A DNA stretch of 31,409 nucleotides from an uncultured Collinsella sp. (GTDB lineage: Bacteria > Actinomycetota > Coriobacteriia > Coriobacteriales > Coriobacteriaceae), in NCBI GenBank assembly GCA_937934165.1, contig CALGZX010000034.1, forward strand, positions 1-31,409, read 5' to 3'. Under the pieces are notes generated by a model that was not told where the DNA came from, made no database searches, and saw only the letters and a list, made by a program, of their open reading frames with translations. Below, piece after piece: positions 8,212 to 16,507 of the stretch (position 1 is the stretch's first letter; the number at the start of each line of letters is the position of its first letter). Made by a program: the position numbers and the translations under genes.

Positions 8212-10854
8212 ATGTTAGATAGATTTACCGATCGAGCGCGCAAGGTCATGTCGATGGCCAAACAGGAGGCGCTCGATCTGCACTCAAATAAGGTGGGCAC
8301 CGAGCACCTGCTGCTCGCACTCGCCAAGGAGGACGAGGGCATCGCTGCCGAGGCGCTGCGCTCGCTTGATATCTCCTACGACGACATCATGGACACCCTC
8401 AAGGAGGTCCAGACCACGGTTCCCGAGCCCAGCGAGGAGACCGAGGCTGCCAAGCTTGCCTTTACGCCGCTCGTCATCAGCGTGATGGAGCGCTCCTTCC
8501 GCGTGGCACGTGAGAACAACCAGACCTACGTGTCGACCGAGCACTTGCTGATTGGCATCGTCGAAGAGGGTAACGGCATGGCCATGGACATCCTCATGCG
8601 CCTGGGTGTGTCGTCCGCCTCCATCAAAAAGGCTATCGAGAAACTTACCGCCAAGGACCAGGACAAGAAGCGTCCGCTCGCCGGCGCCGGTGCCGGGCGT
8701 CCCGGTGCGGGCCTGCCGTTCTTTAGCGGCTCGGACGCGTCGCAGCAAAAGGGGAGCGGCACCGATACGCTCAAGCAGTTCGCCACCAACCTCACGCAAA
8801 AGGCGCGCGATGGCGAGCTCGACCCTGTAATTGGTCGCGAAAAGGAAGTCCAGCGTATGATGGAAATTCTTTCGCGCCGCACCAAGAACAACCCGCTCAT
8901 TCTGGGCGACCCCGGCGTGGGCAAGACGGCCATCGTCGAGGGCCTGGCTCAGCAGATTGCAGCCGGCAACGTGCCCGAGAACCTCATGAACCAGAATATC
9001 TGGACGCTCGACCTGCCGGGTCTTGTCGCGGGCGCCAAGTATCGCGGTGAGTTTGAGGAGCGCCTCAAGAACGTGATCCAGGAGGCCACCGAGGCTGACG
9101 ACGTCATCCTGTTTATTGACGAGATGCACACCATCATCGGTGCCGGCTCTGCCGAGGGCTCCATCGACGCGAGCTCCATGCTCAAGCCCGTTCTCGCACG
9201 CGGTGCTTTCCAGATCATCGGTGCCACCACGGCCGAGGAGTTCCGCAAGTACCTCACCAAGGACCCGGCCTTCGAGCGTCGCTTCCAGACCATCGATGTC
9301 GAGGAGCCGAGCGTCGAGGACACGGTCAAGATCCTGACCGCGCTCAAGCCGCGCTACGAGGAGCACCACCATGTGCGCTATACGCAGGGTGCTATCGAGG
9401 CCGCCGCGAACCTCTCCAACCGCTACATCCAGGATCGCTTCCTGCCCGATAAGGCCATCGACCTCATTGACGAGGCCGGCGCCCGCGCCCGCATCGCCGC
9501 CAACCGCGCGCCCGAGCCGGTGCGCGAGGCCGAGCATCGCATAGAGGAGCTCAAGGCCGCCGCGCAGGAGGCCACCGAGAGCGACGACATGAACAAGGCC
9601 GCCGAGATCACCGAGCAGCAGAAGGCCGCCGAGATTGAGCTCGCCGAGGCCAAGGCCGCCTGGACCGCCGAGCTCGACGCCAGCCCGCTCACCATCGACG
9701 TCGCCCAGATTGCCGACATCGTGTCCGTGACCTCTGGCGTGCCGGTTTCCTCGCTCACCGAGAGCGAGAGCCGGCGCCTGCTGCAGACCGAAAGCGTGCT
9801 CAAGACCCGCATCATCGGCCAGGACGAGGCTGTCGAGGCCGTCGCCAAGGCCGTGCGCCGCAGCCGCTCGCCGCTCAAGGATCCGCGTCGCCCCGGCGGC
9901 AGCTTTATCTTCCTGGGTCCCACCGGCACGGGCAAGACCGAGCTCGCCAAGACGCTCGCCGAGTACCTCTTTGGCAGCAAGGATGCACTCATCAGCTTCG
10001 ACATGTCCGAGTTCGGTAGCGAGTTCGAGGTCTCCAAGCTCATCGGTAGCCCTCCGGGTTACGTCGGTCACGACGAGGGCGGCCAGCTCACCAAGGCCGT
10101 TCGTCGCCACCCGTACTCGGTCGTGCTGTTCGACGAGATCGAGAAGGCGCATCCCGACATCTTCAACATCCTGCTGCAGGTGCTGGAGGAGGGTCGTCTG
10201 ACCGATAGCCAGGGCAAGACGGTTGACTTCCGCAACACCGTGATCATCATGACGTCCAACGTGGGCGCCCGTGAGATCGCGCAGGATGCGAGCGTTGGCT
10301 TTGGCACCACCGGCGAGCAGGGTCTCACGTCGAGTGAGATCCGTGGTCGCGCGATGGGCGAGCTCAAGCGCCTGTTCCGCCCCGAGCTGCTCAACCGTAT
10401 CGACGACATCGTGGTGTTCCAGAAGCTCTCGGGCGAGAATCTCACCAAGATCGCTCACCTGCTGGTGGACGACCTGCGTCAGCGTTTGATTGCCAACGGC
10501 ATGAACATTAAGCTCACCGATGCGGCCTATGACAAGATCGTGGCCGAGGGCACCGACCTCACCAACGGTGCGCGTCCGCTGCGCCGTGCCATCCAAAAGC
10601 TCATCGAGGACCCGCTGTCCGAGGAGCTTCTGGCCGGCGAGTGGGGCGAGGGCGATACCGTCCTGTGCGACGTGACCGATGGCAAGTTTGTCTTTAGCCA
10701 CGGCACGGGTGAGATCCCGGCACCGCGTCCGGCGGGCACGCTCGGTGGCGATACCGCTCCGGCGGCACCGCACACCGGCAACGCCTCGCCCGTGAGCGGC
10801 GGCGTGACCTCGGGCCCCGGCGGCATGATGCAAGCCGGTTCCGGCGCGCTGTAG
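8212..10854 (+). CDS. clpC: ClpC-type AAA+ ATPase, unfoldase subunit of Clp protease
   Basis: This 880-residue Hsp100 protein unfolds substrates and feeds them to ClpP. It has two N-terminal Clp repeats: MLDRFTDRARKVM onward, and a second beginning near FTPLVISVMERSF. AAA domain 1 has Walker A GDPGVGKT at 232-239 and Walker B VILFIDE. A coiled middle region (EAEHRIEELKAAAQEATESD, ending near TAELDAS) follows. AAA domain 2 has Walker A GPTGTGKT at 569-576 and Walker B VVLFDEIEKAHPD. The C-terminal tail is Gly/Pro/Ala-rich, longer than usual and low-complexity. ATG 8212 is preferred over 8179 because AGGA at 8201-8204 is 7 nt upstream and the protein then starts MLDRFTDRAR as in the family. No McsA, McsB or CtsR genes are adjacent, and I found no CIRCE or CtsR box upstream. 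Confidence 0.96.
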   Translation: MLDRFTDRARKVMSMAKQEALDLHSNKVGTEHLLLALAKEDEGIAAEALRSLDISYDDIMDTLKEVQTTVPEPSEETEAAKLAFTPLVISVMERSFRVARENNQTYVSTEHLLIGIVEEGNGMAMDILMRLGVSSASIKKAIEKLTAKDQDKKRPLAGAGAGRPGAGLPFFSGSDASQQKGSGTDTLKQFATNLTQKARDGELDPVIGREKEVQRMMEILSRRTKNNPLILGDPGVGKTAIVEGLAQQIAAGNVPENLMNQNIWTLDLPGLVAGAKYRGEFEERLKNVIQEATEADDVILFIDEMHTIIGAGSAEGSIDASSMLKPVLARGAFQIIGATTAEEFRKYLTKDPAFERRFQTIDVEEPSVEDTVKILTALKPRYEEHHHVRYTQGAIEAAANLSNRYIQDRFLPDKAIDLIDEAGARARIAANRAPEPVREAEHRIEELKAAAQEATESDDMNKAAEITEQQKAAEIELAEAKAAWTAELDASPLTIDVAQIADIVSVTSGVPVSSLTESESRRLLQTESVLKTRIIGQDEAVEAVAKAVRRSRSPLKDPRRPGGSFIFLGPTGTGKTELAKTLAEYLFGSKDALISFDMSEFGSEFEVSKLIGSPPGYVGHDEGGQLTKAVRRHPYSVVLFDEIEKAHPDIFNILLQVLEEGRLTDSQGKTVDFRNTVIIMTSNVGAREIAQDASVGFGTTGEQGLTSSEIRGRAMGELKRLFRPELLNRIDDIVVFQKLSGENLTKIAHLLVDDLRQRLIANGMNIKLTDAAYDKIVAEGTDLTNGARPLRRAIQKLIEDPLSEELLAGEWGEGDTVLCDVTDGKFVFSHGTGEIPAPRPAGTLGGDTAPAAPHTGNASPVSGGVTSGPGGMMQAGSGAL

Positions 10855-10879
10855 GGCGTGGCGACAATTTGATACGCGC

Positions 10880-10914
10880 AATCGAGGCGCTCTGGCAAGG
10901 GCGCCTCGATTTGT
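10880..10914 (+). terminator. Intrinsic terminator after clpC
   Basis: AATCGAGGCGC at 10880-10890 pairs perfectly with GCGCCTCGATT at 10901-10911 (11 bp), loop TCTGGCAAGG, followed by a short TTGT tail. It sits 25 bp after the clpC stop. The weak T tract makes strength uncertain. Confidence 0.7.
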
Positions 10915-11067
10915 AGAACTGCGAAGTTGTGACCGTTACGCTATGCGGTCCACCGTTAGCCGATGATGCGAGGGCGCTCGGCGTTTTCGACTGGTTTATG
11001 CACGTAAAGTCTGGGAATATACAAGGCGCATGTCTTATTGTCTAACCAGTTGCGCCAAGGAGGCACC

Positions 11068-12525
11068 ATGGACTACAAGATTACCGGCTACGAGCCCGCC
11101 CAGCTGTTCCATTTCTTTGAGGAGGTCAGCGCGATCCCCCGTGGGTCTGGCAACGAGAAGGGCATCAGCGATTTCCTGGTCGCGTTTGCCAAGGAGCGCG
11201 GTCTCGATGTGTATCAGGACGAGGTCTACAACGTCATCATTCGCAAGCCCGCATCTGCCGGCGCCGAGAATGCCCCGACCGTGATGCTGCAGGGCCACAT
11301 CGACATGGTGTGCGACAAGCTGGGCTCCGTTGAGCACGACTTTACGACTGATGGTATCGACCTGGTCGTCAAGGACGGCGTCCTCACCGCTAACGGCACC
11401 ACTCTGGGCGCCGACAACGGTATTGCCGTCGCTCTGATGCTCACTGTGCTCAACGACGATTCGATTGCTCATCCGGCCCTCGAGTGCGTGTTCACCACCG
11501 ACGAGGAGACTGGCCTGGTTGGCGCCGAGACGCTCGACAAGTCCCAGATTAGCGCCCGCACCATGATTAACCTTGACTCCGAGGAAGAGGGCGTTGCCAC
11601 CGTCAGCTGCGCCGGCGGCGTCGTCGTTACCTACACCTGCCCGATCGCGCGCGAGCACAAGACCGGTAGCACCCTCACGCTCGACATCTCCGGCCTGCTG
11701 GGCGGCCACTCCGGCAGCGATATCCACCTGGAGCGCGGCAACGGCAACCTCATCATGGCCCGCATCATCGACCGCCTGATGGTCGCCGGCGAGCCCGCCA
11801 TCGTTAGCTTTAACGGCGGCACCAAGGACAACGCCATCAACCGTGAGTGCAAAGCTGTTCTGGTCTACGCCGACCACGCTGCCGCCGAGGCCGCGGCCCA
11901 GATCGCAAAGGGCATCATCGCCGACGTTACTGCCGAGCTCGAGGTCTTTGACCCCGGCTTTACCTGCACCGTCGAGATTGCCGACGACGCCGAGGTCGAG
12001 GCCATGGACGAGAAGTCCGCGCTTGCCCTCATCCGTGCCCTGCGTCTTGCCCCTAACGGCGTGATTCGCCGCAACGTCGCCACCGACGGCTCCGTCGAGG
12101 TTTCCTCCAACATCGGTGTGGTTGCCACCTCTGACGACCAGGTCAAGATCATGCTGTCCCCGCGCTCCTCGATCACCTCGCTGCAGAACGAGTTCAAGGA
12201 CCGCCTGCAGACGCTTGCCGATGTCCTGGGCTTCGACGCCAAGTTTGAGTTCGAGTATCCCGGCTGGAGCTATGCCGAGCATTCGCCGGTCCGCGACATC
12301 TTTGTCGAGAGCTATCGCGAGCTCTTTGGCTCCGAGCTGCGCATCGAGTCCATTCACGCCGGCCTTGAGTGCGGCCTGTTTGCCGAGGCCCTGCACGGCC
12401 TGGACGCCATCGCCGTGGGTCCGACGCTCTCCGATGTCCACACCCCGGACGAGAGCATGGAGCTCGCTTCTGCCGAGCGCTTCTACGAGCTGCTCATCGA
12501 CGTGCTCAAGCGCCTCGCTGCGTAA
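11068..12525 (+). CDS. pepD: Aminoacyl-histidine dipeptidase (M20C zinc peptidase)
   Basis: This 485-residue protein belongs to the PepD subfamily of M20 metallopeptidases, which hydrolyse Xaa-His and other dipeptides in the cytosol. The di-zinc motifs are in order: GHIDMVCDK (first ligand and neighbouring Asp), GADNGIAVA (bridging Asp), TTDEETGLVGAE (catalytic and ligand Glu), INLDSEEEG, and a C-terminal VHTPDESME carrying the last His ligand. A lid/dimerisation domain with SGLLGGHSGSDIH, typical of PepD, lies between. ATG 11068 is chosen over an in-frame TTG at 11038 because AAGGAGG at 11057-11063 is placed 4 nt before it. The gene is monocistronic, flanked by hairpins at 10880-10911 and 12581-12628. 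Confidence 0.94.
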   Translation: MDYKITGYEPAQLFHFFEEVSAIPRGSGNEKGISDFLVAFAKERGLDVYQDEVYNVIIRKPASAGAENAPTVMLQGHIDMVCDKLGSVEHDFTTDGIDLVVKDGVLTANGTTLGADNGIAVALMLTVLNDDSIAHPALECVFTTDEETGLVGAETLDKSQISARTMINLDSEEEGVATVSCAGGVVVTYTCPIAREHKTGSTLTLDISGLLGGHSGSDIHLERGNGNLIMARIIDRLMVAGEPAIVSFNGGTKDNAINRECKAVLVYADHAAAEAAAQIAKGIIADVTAELEVFDPGFTCTVEIADDAEVEAMDEKSALALIRALRLAPNGVIRRNVATDGSVEVSSNIGVVATSDDQVKIMLSPRSSITSLQNEFKDRLQTLADVLGFDAKFEFEYPGWSYAEHSPVRDIFVESYRELFGSELRIESIHAGLECGLFAEALHGLDAIAVGPTLSDVHTPDESMELASAERFYELLIDVLKRLAA

Positions 12526-12580
12526 AGGTTGCGCTAGCAGCAGTCCGAGCCACGTGCTAGCGGATTGCAAATGACATTAC

Positions 12581-12628
12581 GAGAGGGGGCATTCGAGCGT
12601 TTGCGACGGGTGCCCCCCTCTTTTGTTT
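12581..12628 (+). terminator. Intrinsic terminator after pepD
   Basis: The G-rich arm near 12581-12591 (GAGAGGGGGCA) pairs with TGCCCCCCTC at 12611-12620 with one bulge, followed by TTTTGTTT at 12621-12628. It terminates pepD just before the convergent hipA stop codon at 12652. Confidence 0.75.
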
Positions 12629-12651
12629 GATAATTGCGAAATTACGGTCAC

Positions 12652-13956
12652 CTAGTCCATTTCTGCCCTGATGAGGTCGAGGGTGCGCTGGCAGTTTTCG
12701 CGGACGGGGCCGAGCATATGCTCGCGCAGGTCCGCCATGCCGGGCAGGTCGGCGTATTCGTCCATGACCTCTTCCATGCAAATGGGTACCTCGTAGGCGA
12801 GGTCCATCATGGTCGCAAAGCAAAACTTCTCGGATAGCCCGGCATCGGTAAGCGCCGCCTCCAGCGCGGGATCGCCCATACCGTGGTATCGGCGGATAGC
12901 GCCTGGACCGATTCGCCCCACACGATTTTCGCCGCCAACGCTCATGGCGAGGCGCGCTTTTCGCCGCATACGTTCGTATGCTAAGCCCGATGCGACATCG
13001 TACATGGGTGCGAGCGCCGCGTTTGTGCCTTTGCCTAGGATGAGCGAGTAGTTTTTAGCGTGTGCGTCAGGCGCTCCGATAATGGCGTTATAGAACAACA
13101 TATAGGTAAAAAGCACAAGATTCATGTGGTGGGGGACTGTGTTAATCAGTCGTTCTTGGATGTCTCGTGTAGTTGGTCCTCCGTCGGCGGTGTATTTCTG
13201 GGTTGGCAATACACCGAGTGCCTGGCAAAAGTCCTCCTGATGCAGCCTTTCGATATTTCCGCTGCTATTGACCATTCTGTCGTACCGTTCAACGACGAGC
13301 GCAGCTTCGTCTTCAAATGTGCAATAGGAGACGTTGGCAGTTGGAATGCCAACACGCCGAGCTGTTTTCATGCAGACGAATTCGTTTAAGGCCTGATGTT
13401 TGAACCCAACGACACCATTTTTGAAGATATGGGTAGTGGGGGATGACCCTAGACATTCGCACCATTGTCCATCATGCCAAGCTAGTGCAAATTTGCCTTG
13501 GTTGCCGCCCAGGGACCAGCTTTCGTTGGAGCCCATCCATGTCTCTCTTTCGTCATCGCGAATTGCTTTGAGCTTGTGAGCGATTTGAGAATTGGTAAGC
13601 GGGCGGTATGCTGAGACCCTGCCGTGGGCGGCATCTAATTGATCGGCTCGACAAAACTGAACGGCCCCCGCGCAGTCAAGACCGATATGGCACAAGAGGG
13701 CGACGGGGTTGTTGGATGCAACGTCATGCTCGGCGGCAATAGCGCGACGCTGCTCTTGGCTGTCGGGCAAAAGGCCAAATAGGAACGGACGGACGATGTT
13801 ATGGCCATATGTGCGATTGGAAAGCGGCATTGTTAACGATAGCGGTGCTCCGCGATAGGTTGGGGCGTATACAAAGCTGCAGAGTCCATGCTCGTCTTGC
13901 CGGAGAGTGCCGGCGATTTCGCCACAAATGAGGGTCGCAAGCTCCATTTCTGCCAT
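12652..13956 (-). CDS. hipA: HipA-family serine/threonine kinase toxin
   Basis: This 434-residue protein is a HipA-family kinase. In the model system HipA phosphorylates glutamyl-tRNA synthetase and induces persistence; the target here is unknown. Kinase features are all present: a Gly-rich loop ESWSLGGNQGKFAL (148-158) including the Ser that is autophosphorylated in classical HipA, a Lys in THIFK (179), ERYDR (223-227), catalytic APDAHAKNYS with D297 and N302, and a metal-binding Asp in MYDVASG (320). The N-terminal HipA_N-like domain is also present (PLSNRTYGHN, FLFGLLPDS). It follows its HTH partner with no gap: the partner stop TAA is immediately before this ATG, so the pair is translationally coupled. 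The active site looks intact, so this is probably a functional toxin rather than a relic. Confidence 0.9.
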   Translation of the reverse strand: MAEMELATLICGEIAGTLRQDEHGLCSFVYAPTYRGAPLSLTMPLSNRTYGHNIVRPFLFGLLPDSQEQRRAIAAEHDVASNNPVALLCHIGLDCAGAVQFCRADQLDAAHGRVSAYRPLTNSQIAHKLKAIRDDERETWMGSNESWSLGGNQGKFALAWHDGQWCECLGSSPTTHIFKNGVVGFKHQALNEFVCMKTARRVGIPTANVSYCTFEDEAALVVERYDRMVNSSGNIERLHQEDFCQALGVLPTQKYTADGGPTTRDIQERLINTVPHHMNLVLFTYMLFYNAIIGAPDAHAKNYSLILGKGTNAALAPMYDVASGLAYERMRRKARLAMSVGGENRVGRIGPGAIRRYHGMGDPALEAALTDAGLSEKFCFATMMDLAYEVPICMEEVMDEYADLPGMADLREHMLGPVRENCQRTLDLIRAEMD

Positions 13957-14388
13957 TTATTTCACAACCTTACAGCCAAAGGAGAGGTCTGAAGTGCCGG
14001 AAAGGCCTTGCTCGGCTGCGATTTGGGCCAGCAAGGCACCATAGAAAGCTGGCGTTCCTTGTCGAGCGGGTCGTCTGCCTACGCTTGGCTTTGGCAGGGC
14101 ATTCGAGTTCGCGATAGGGAGGTCCGCTATCGTCATCGGATGTTCGGAGGGCGATGCGATGGAGTCGTTATCGCTTTGCGCGAAGAGACCAATGCCGAGT
14201 GCGTTAAAGACGGTCAACAGCTTGTCGAGTCGAATGCCGGTGGCATCTCCCAGCTCGAGCGATGCGAGCAGGCGTTCCGAAACACCGGCTTTTTTAGCGA
14301 GGGCGGCACGGGTGATCCCCTGCGCCTCGCGCGCCTGACGCACGTAGATGCCGGCTTGGCGCGGCGTGGTGATGGGAAGGGTATCCAT
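13957..14388 (-). CDS. hipB: HipB-like XRE-family antitoxin and repressor
   Basis: This 143-residue protein has an XRE/Cro helix-turn-helix at about residues 11-65: QAREAQGITRAALAKKAGVS, then RLLASLELGDATGIRLDKLLTVFNALG, typical of HipB. The C-terminal half (roughly 75-143) is Pro/Ala-rich and longer than in short HipB proteins. It may contact the kinase or be a degradation tail. The start ATG follows TAGGAGA with 6 nt spacing. The gene immediately precedes and is coupled to hipA on the reverse strand. The three ATGCAAAA-type repeats at 14402-14473 lie directly upstream and are the likely autoregulatory operators. Confidence 0.87.
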   Translation of the reverse strand: MDTLPITTPRQAGIYVRQAREAQGITRAALAKKAGVSERLLASLELGDATGIRLDKLLTVFNALGIGLFAQSDNDSIASPSEHPMTIADLPIANSNALPKPSVGRRPARQGTPAFYGALLAQIAAEQGLSGTSDLSFGCKVVK

Positions 14389-14403
14389 GGCAATCTCCTA
14401 ACG

Positions 14404-14473
14404 TGCAGACTTTTGCATCCTAGTATGACATGCAAAAGTCTGCATGAAAAGGTCTCATGCAAAACTCTGCATG
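14404..14473 (-). promoter_or_regulatory. Cluster of three HipB-type operator repeats
   Basis: TGCAGACTTTTGCAT at 14404-14418 and ATGCAAAAGTCTGCA at 14430-14444 are perfect 15-bp inverted copies 11 bp apart. A third copy at 14457-14473 (ATGCAAAACTCTGCATG) differs from the second by one base. Each copy is itself a dyad of form ATGCA-N6-TGCAT. They sit just before the hipB ribosome site, so occupancy would block the hip promoter. Such multi-site operators are known for HipB proteins, with different half-sites. Confidence 0.78.
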
Positions 14474-14508
14474 AGGCCTCATACGGACGTTTAGTTTTGA
14501 AGGGTGTT

Positions 14509-15093
14509 TTACAGCACCAAAAAACCCAAGTGTTCCAGCAAGATCTTAAGCCCGATGAGGATGAGCACGACGCCGCCCACGATGGTGGCGGGTTTTTCGT
14601 AGCGCTCGCCAAAGGTGTGGCCGATCGCTACGCCGGCGACGGAGAAGATAAACGTTGTGACTCCGATAAGCGATACGGCGGGAACGATATCGACCGAGAG
14701 CGCAGCAAATGAGATGCCCACGGCCAGGGCGTCGATTGAGGTGGCGATAGCCAGAATCAGGTACTCACCCAGGTCAATCTTTTCGGCATCCTTGCCGTCG
14801 CTCTCGTCCTCATCCTCGTCTTCGGTAAAGGCCTCCCACAACATTTTGCCGCCGATAAAGGCGAGCAGGATAAAGGCGATCCAATGGTCGATGGGTCCGA
14901 TGATGCCCATGAATTGACTGCCGAGCGCCCATCCGATTACGGGCATGCCGGCCTGAAAGCCGCCAAAGAACAGGCCGAGCACCACGGCAACTTTAAGGTT
15001 GATCTTCTTCATGCCAAGGCCCTTGCAGATGGAAACGGCAAAGGCGTCCATCGAAAGGCCAACGGCGAGCAACACGAGCTCTGCGAGTCCCAT
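14509..15093 (-). CDS. mntP: Manganese efflux pump MntP
   Basis: This 194-residue, six-helix inner-membrane protein exports Mn2+. It has the MntP internal duplication with a conserved acidic residue in each half: D16 in VGLSMDAFAVS and D121 in IATSIDALAVG, matching the essential Asp pair of E. coli MntP. The cytosolic loop between helices 3 and 4 is unusually acidic (FTEDEDEDESDGKD, about 89-102), which might bind metal. The start at 15093 has GAGGGAG 7 nt upstream. A longer open frame to 15264 exists, but it runs through the riboswitch and is not translated. Regulation is by the upstream yybP-ykoY manganese riboswitch. The gene ends just upstream of hipB and is read in the same direction. 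Confidence 0.93.
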   Translation of the reverse strand: MGLAELVLLAVGLSMDAFAVSICKGLGMKKINLKVAVVLGLFFGGFQAGMPVIGWALGSQFMGIIGPIDHWIAFILLAFIGGKMLWEAFTEDEDEDESDGKDAEKIDLGEYLILAIATSIDALAVGISFAALSVDIVPAVSLIGVTTFIFSVAGVAIGHTFGERYEKPATIVGGVVLILIGLKILLEHLGFLVL

Positions 15094-15146
15094 AGTCTGG
15101 CTCCCTCTCTGCGGGCGGGCCCGCGTGTACCTTTTGGGGGAGTAAC

Positions 15147-15277
15147 AAAAAGACCCGTGGCGTACGCGTTGCGCGCACAGCCACGAGTCTCGTTCATTAA
15201 GGCAAGCCAGGCCGCATCGGCCAGTGTGTTGACTTGCCGCGCCACCGGAGGCGAAACCGGCCACGCGACTACTCCCT
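15147..15277 (-). promoter_or_regulatory. yybP-ykoY manganese riboswitch with expression-platform terminator
   Basis: On the reverse strand, the leader of mntP starts with GAGGGAGTAGTCGC (about 15280-15267), continues with CAAGTCAACACA, and closes with GAACGAGAC (about 15195-15187). These are the conserved blocks of the yybP-ykoY aptamer. The terminator directly follows: GACTCGTGGC-type arm at 15180-15189 pairs with 15152-15161 (10 bp, one G-U), then a run of five U at 15151-15147. The terminator arm overlaps the aptamer closing GAGAC, so Mn2+ binding and termination are mutually exclusive. Binding should favour read-through into mntP. Confidence 0.9.
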
Positions 15278-15439
15278 CATTTATGCGAATCCCGATGCTA
15301 CCACATAAGCAGCTCATTTGGATTGGGGCTCTAAGCGGTGTTCGCTCATTCTGTAAGCATCGGATTTCGCGAGCGCCGCGGGGACAAACCGTGAGAAACT
15401 AATTAGCGTTTATGGAGCGTATACGATGGGAGCGATGCC

Positions 15440-16507
15440 TTGGATAAGAACGAGCTGCAAAAGCGTATGGAACAGGCCATTCGCCTGACTGCCCCCGGCC
15501 AGCCGATCCGCACCGCCCTCGACATGATCATTGCTGGTCACCTGGGCGCCCTTATCTGCGTCGGCGACACCGAAAACGTGCTCGCTGCCGGTAACGACGG
15601 CTTCCCGCTCAACATTTCGTTTACCTCGAACCGCCTGTTCGAGCTTTCCAAGATGGACGGCGCCATCGTTATCGATGGCGACCTCACCCAGATCCTGCGC
15701 GCCAACTTCCACCTCAATCCCGATCCCTCGCTTGCCACGAGTGAGACGGGCATGCGTCACCGTACTGCCGCTCGCATGTCGGTGCTCACCGATGCCATCG
15801 TGATCTCGGTTTCGGCCCGTCGTGCCGTCGTCAACGTGTACGTCCACGGTAAGAGCTATGAGATCCAGCCCGTCACTACCATCATGAGCTCGGTCAACCA
15901 GCTCGTCGCCACGCTTCAGACCACTCGTCAGTCGCTTGATCGCTCCTTGCTGCGCCTGACAGCCCTTGAGCTCGACGACTACGTCACGCTCGCCGACATC
16001 ACCGGCATCTTTTCGAGCTTCGAGATCATGCAGCAGGCAAAGACCGAGCTTAAGGATTGCATTGTCAAGCTGGGCAACCAGGGCAAGCTCGTGCAGATGC
16101 AGCTCGAGCAGCTCGCGGGCTCCAGCATGGATACCGAATACGACCTGATGATCCGCGACTACGCAAGCGATTCCTCCGAGGCAAACGCCGAGAAGATCCG
16201 CGCCGAGCTTGCCCGTATGACGCCTAAGGACCTGTCCGACCCGCAGCACGTGGCGGCAGTTCTGGGCTATGACGACTTGGACGAGGACTCCGTCATGACG
16301 CCGCTGGGCCTGCGCACGCTTTCGCGTGTGTCCGTCGTGCGCGACGGCGTGGCCGAGAAGATCGTCGACGAGTACGGCTCACTGCAGGAGCTCATGGACG
16401 ACATCAGCGAGGATCCGGAGCGCCTGGGCGACTTTGGCGTTAACAACCCTGCCATTCTTGCGGACTCCCTGTACCGCATGAAGGGCACCAAACAGGGGAA
16501 CGCATAA
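15440..16507 (+). CDS. disA: DisA, diadenylate cyclase and DNA-integrity scanning protein
   Basis: This 355-residue enzyme makes the second messenger c-di-AMP from two ATP and scans DNA for branched structures. The DAC domain keeps the catalytic DGA (73-75) and RHRTA (106-110) motifs. They are placed as in B. subtilis DisA, which has a nearly identical length. A helical linker follows, then a C-terminal helix-hairpin-helix DNA-binding domain (LGLRTLSRVSVVRDGVAEKI region). The start is an unusual TTG at 15440 with GGGAG at 15428-15432. The nearby ATG 15426 is out of frame. The stop overlaps the ispD start by one base. In many Gram-positives disA sits near clpC, as it does here at about 4.6 kb. 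Confidence 0.96.
   Translation: MDKNELQKRMEQAIRLTAPGQPIRTALDMIIAGHLGALICVGDTENVLAAGNDGFPLNISFTSNRLFELSKMDGAIVIDGDLTQILRANFHLNPDPSLATSETGMRHRTAARMSVLTDAIVISVSARRAVVNVYVHGKSYEIQPVTTIMSSVNQLVATLQTTRQSLDRSLLRLTALELDDYVTLADITGIFSSFEIMQQAKTELKDCIVKLGNQGKLVQMQLEQLAGSSMDTEYDLMIRDYASDSSEANAEKIRAELARMTPKDLSDPQHVAAVLGYDDLDEDSVMTPLGLRTLSRVSVVRDGVAEKIVDEYGSLQELMDDISEDPERLGDFGVNNPAILADSLYRMKGTKQGNA

Noticed and set aside
8284..10881. Long reverse-strand open frame (865 codons) opposite clpC
   Set aside because: It mirrors clpC, is Leu/Gly/Arg-biased with no domain pattern, and clpC is unambiguous on the other strand.
15094..15264. Extended N-terminus for MntP
   Set aside because: The extension would translate through the manganese riboswitch and its terminator; the internal ATG at 15093 has a good ribosome site and gives the standard MntP start.
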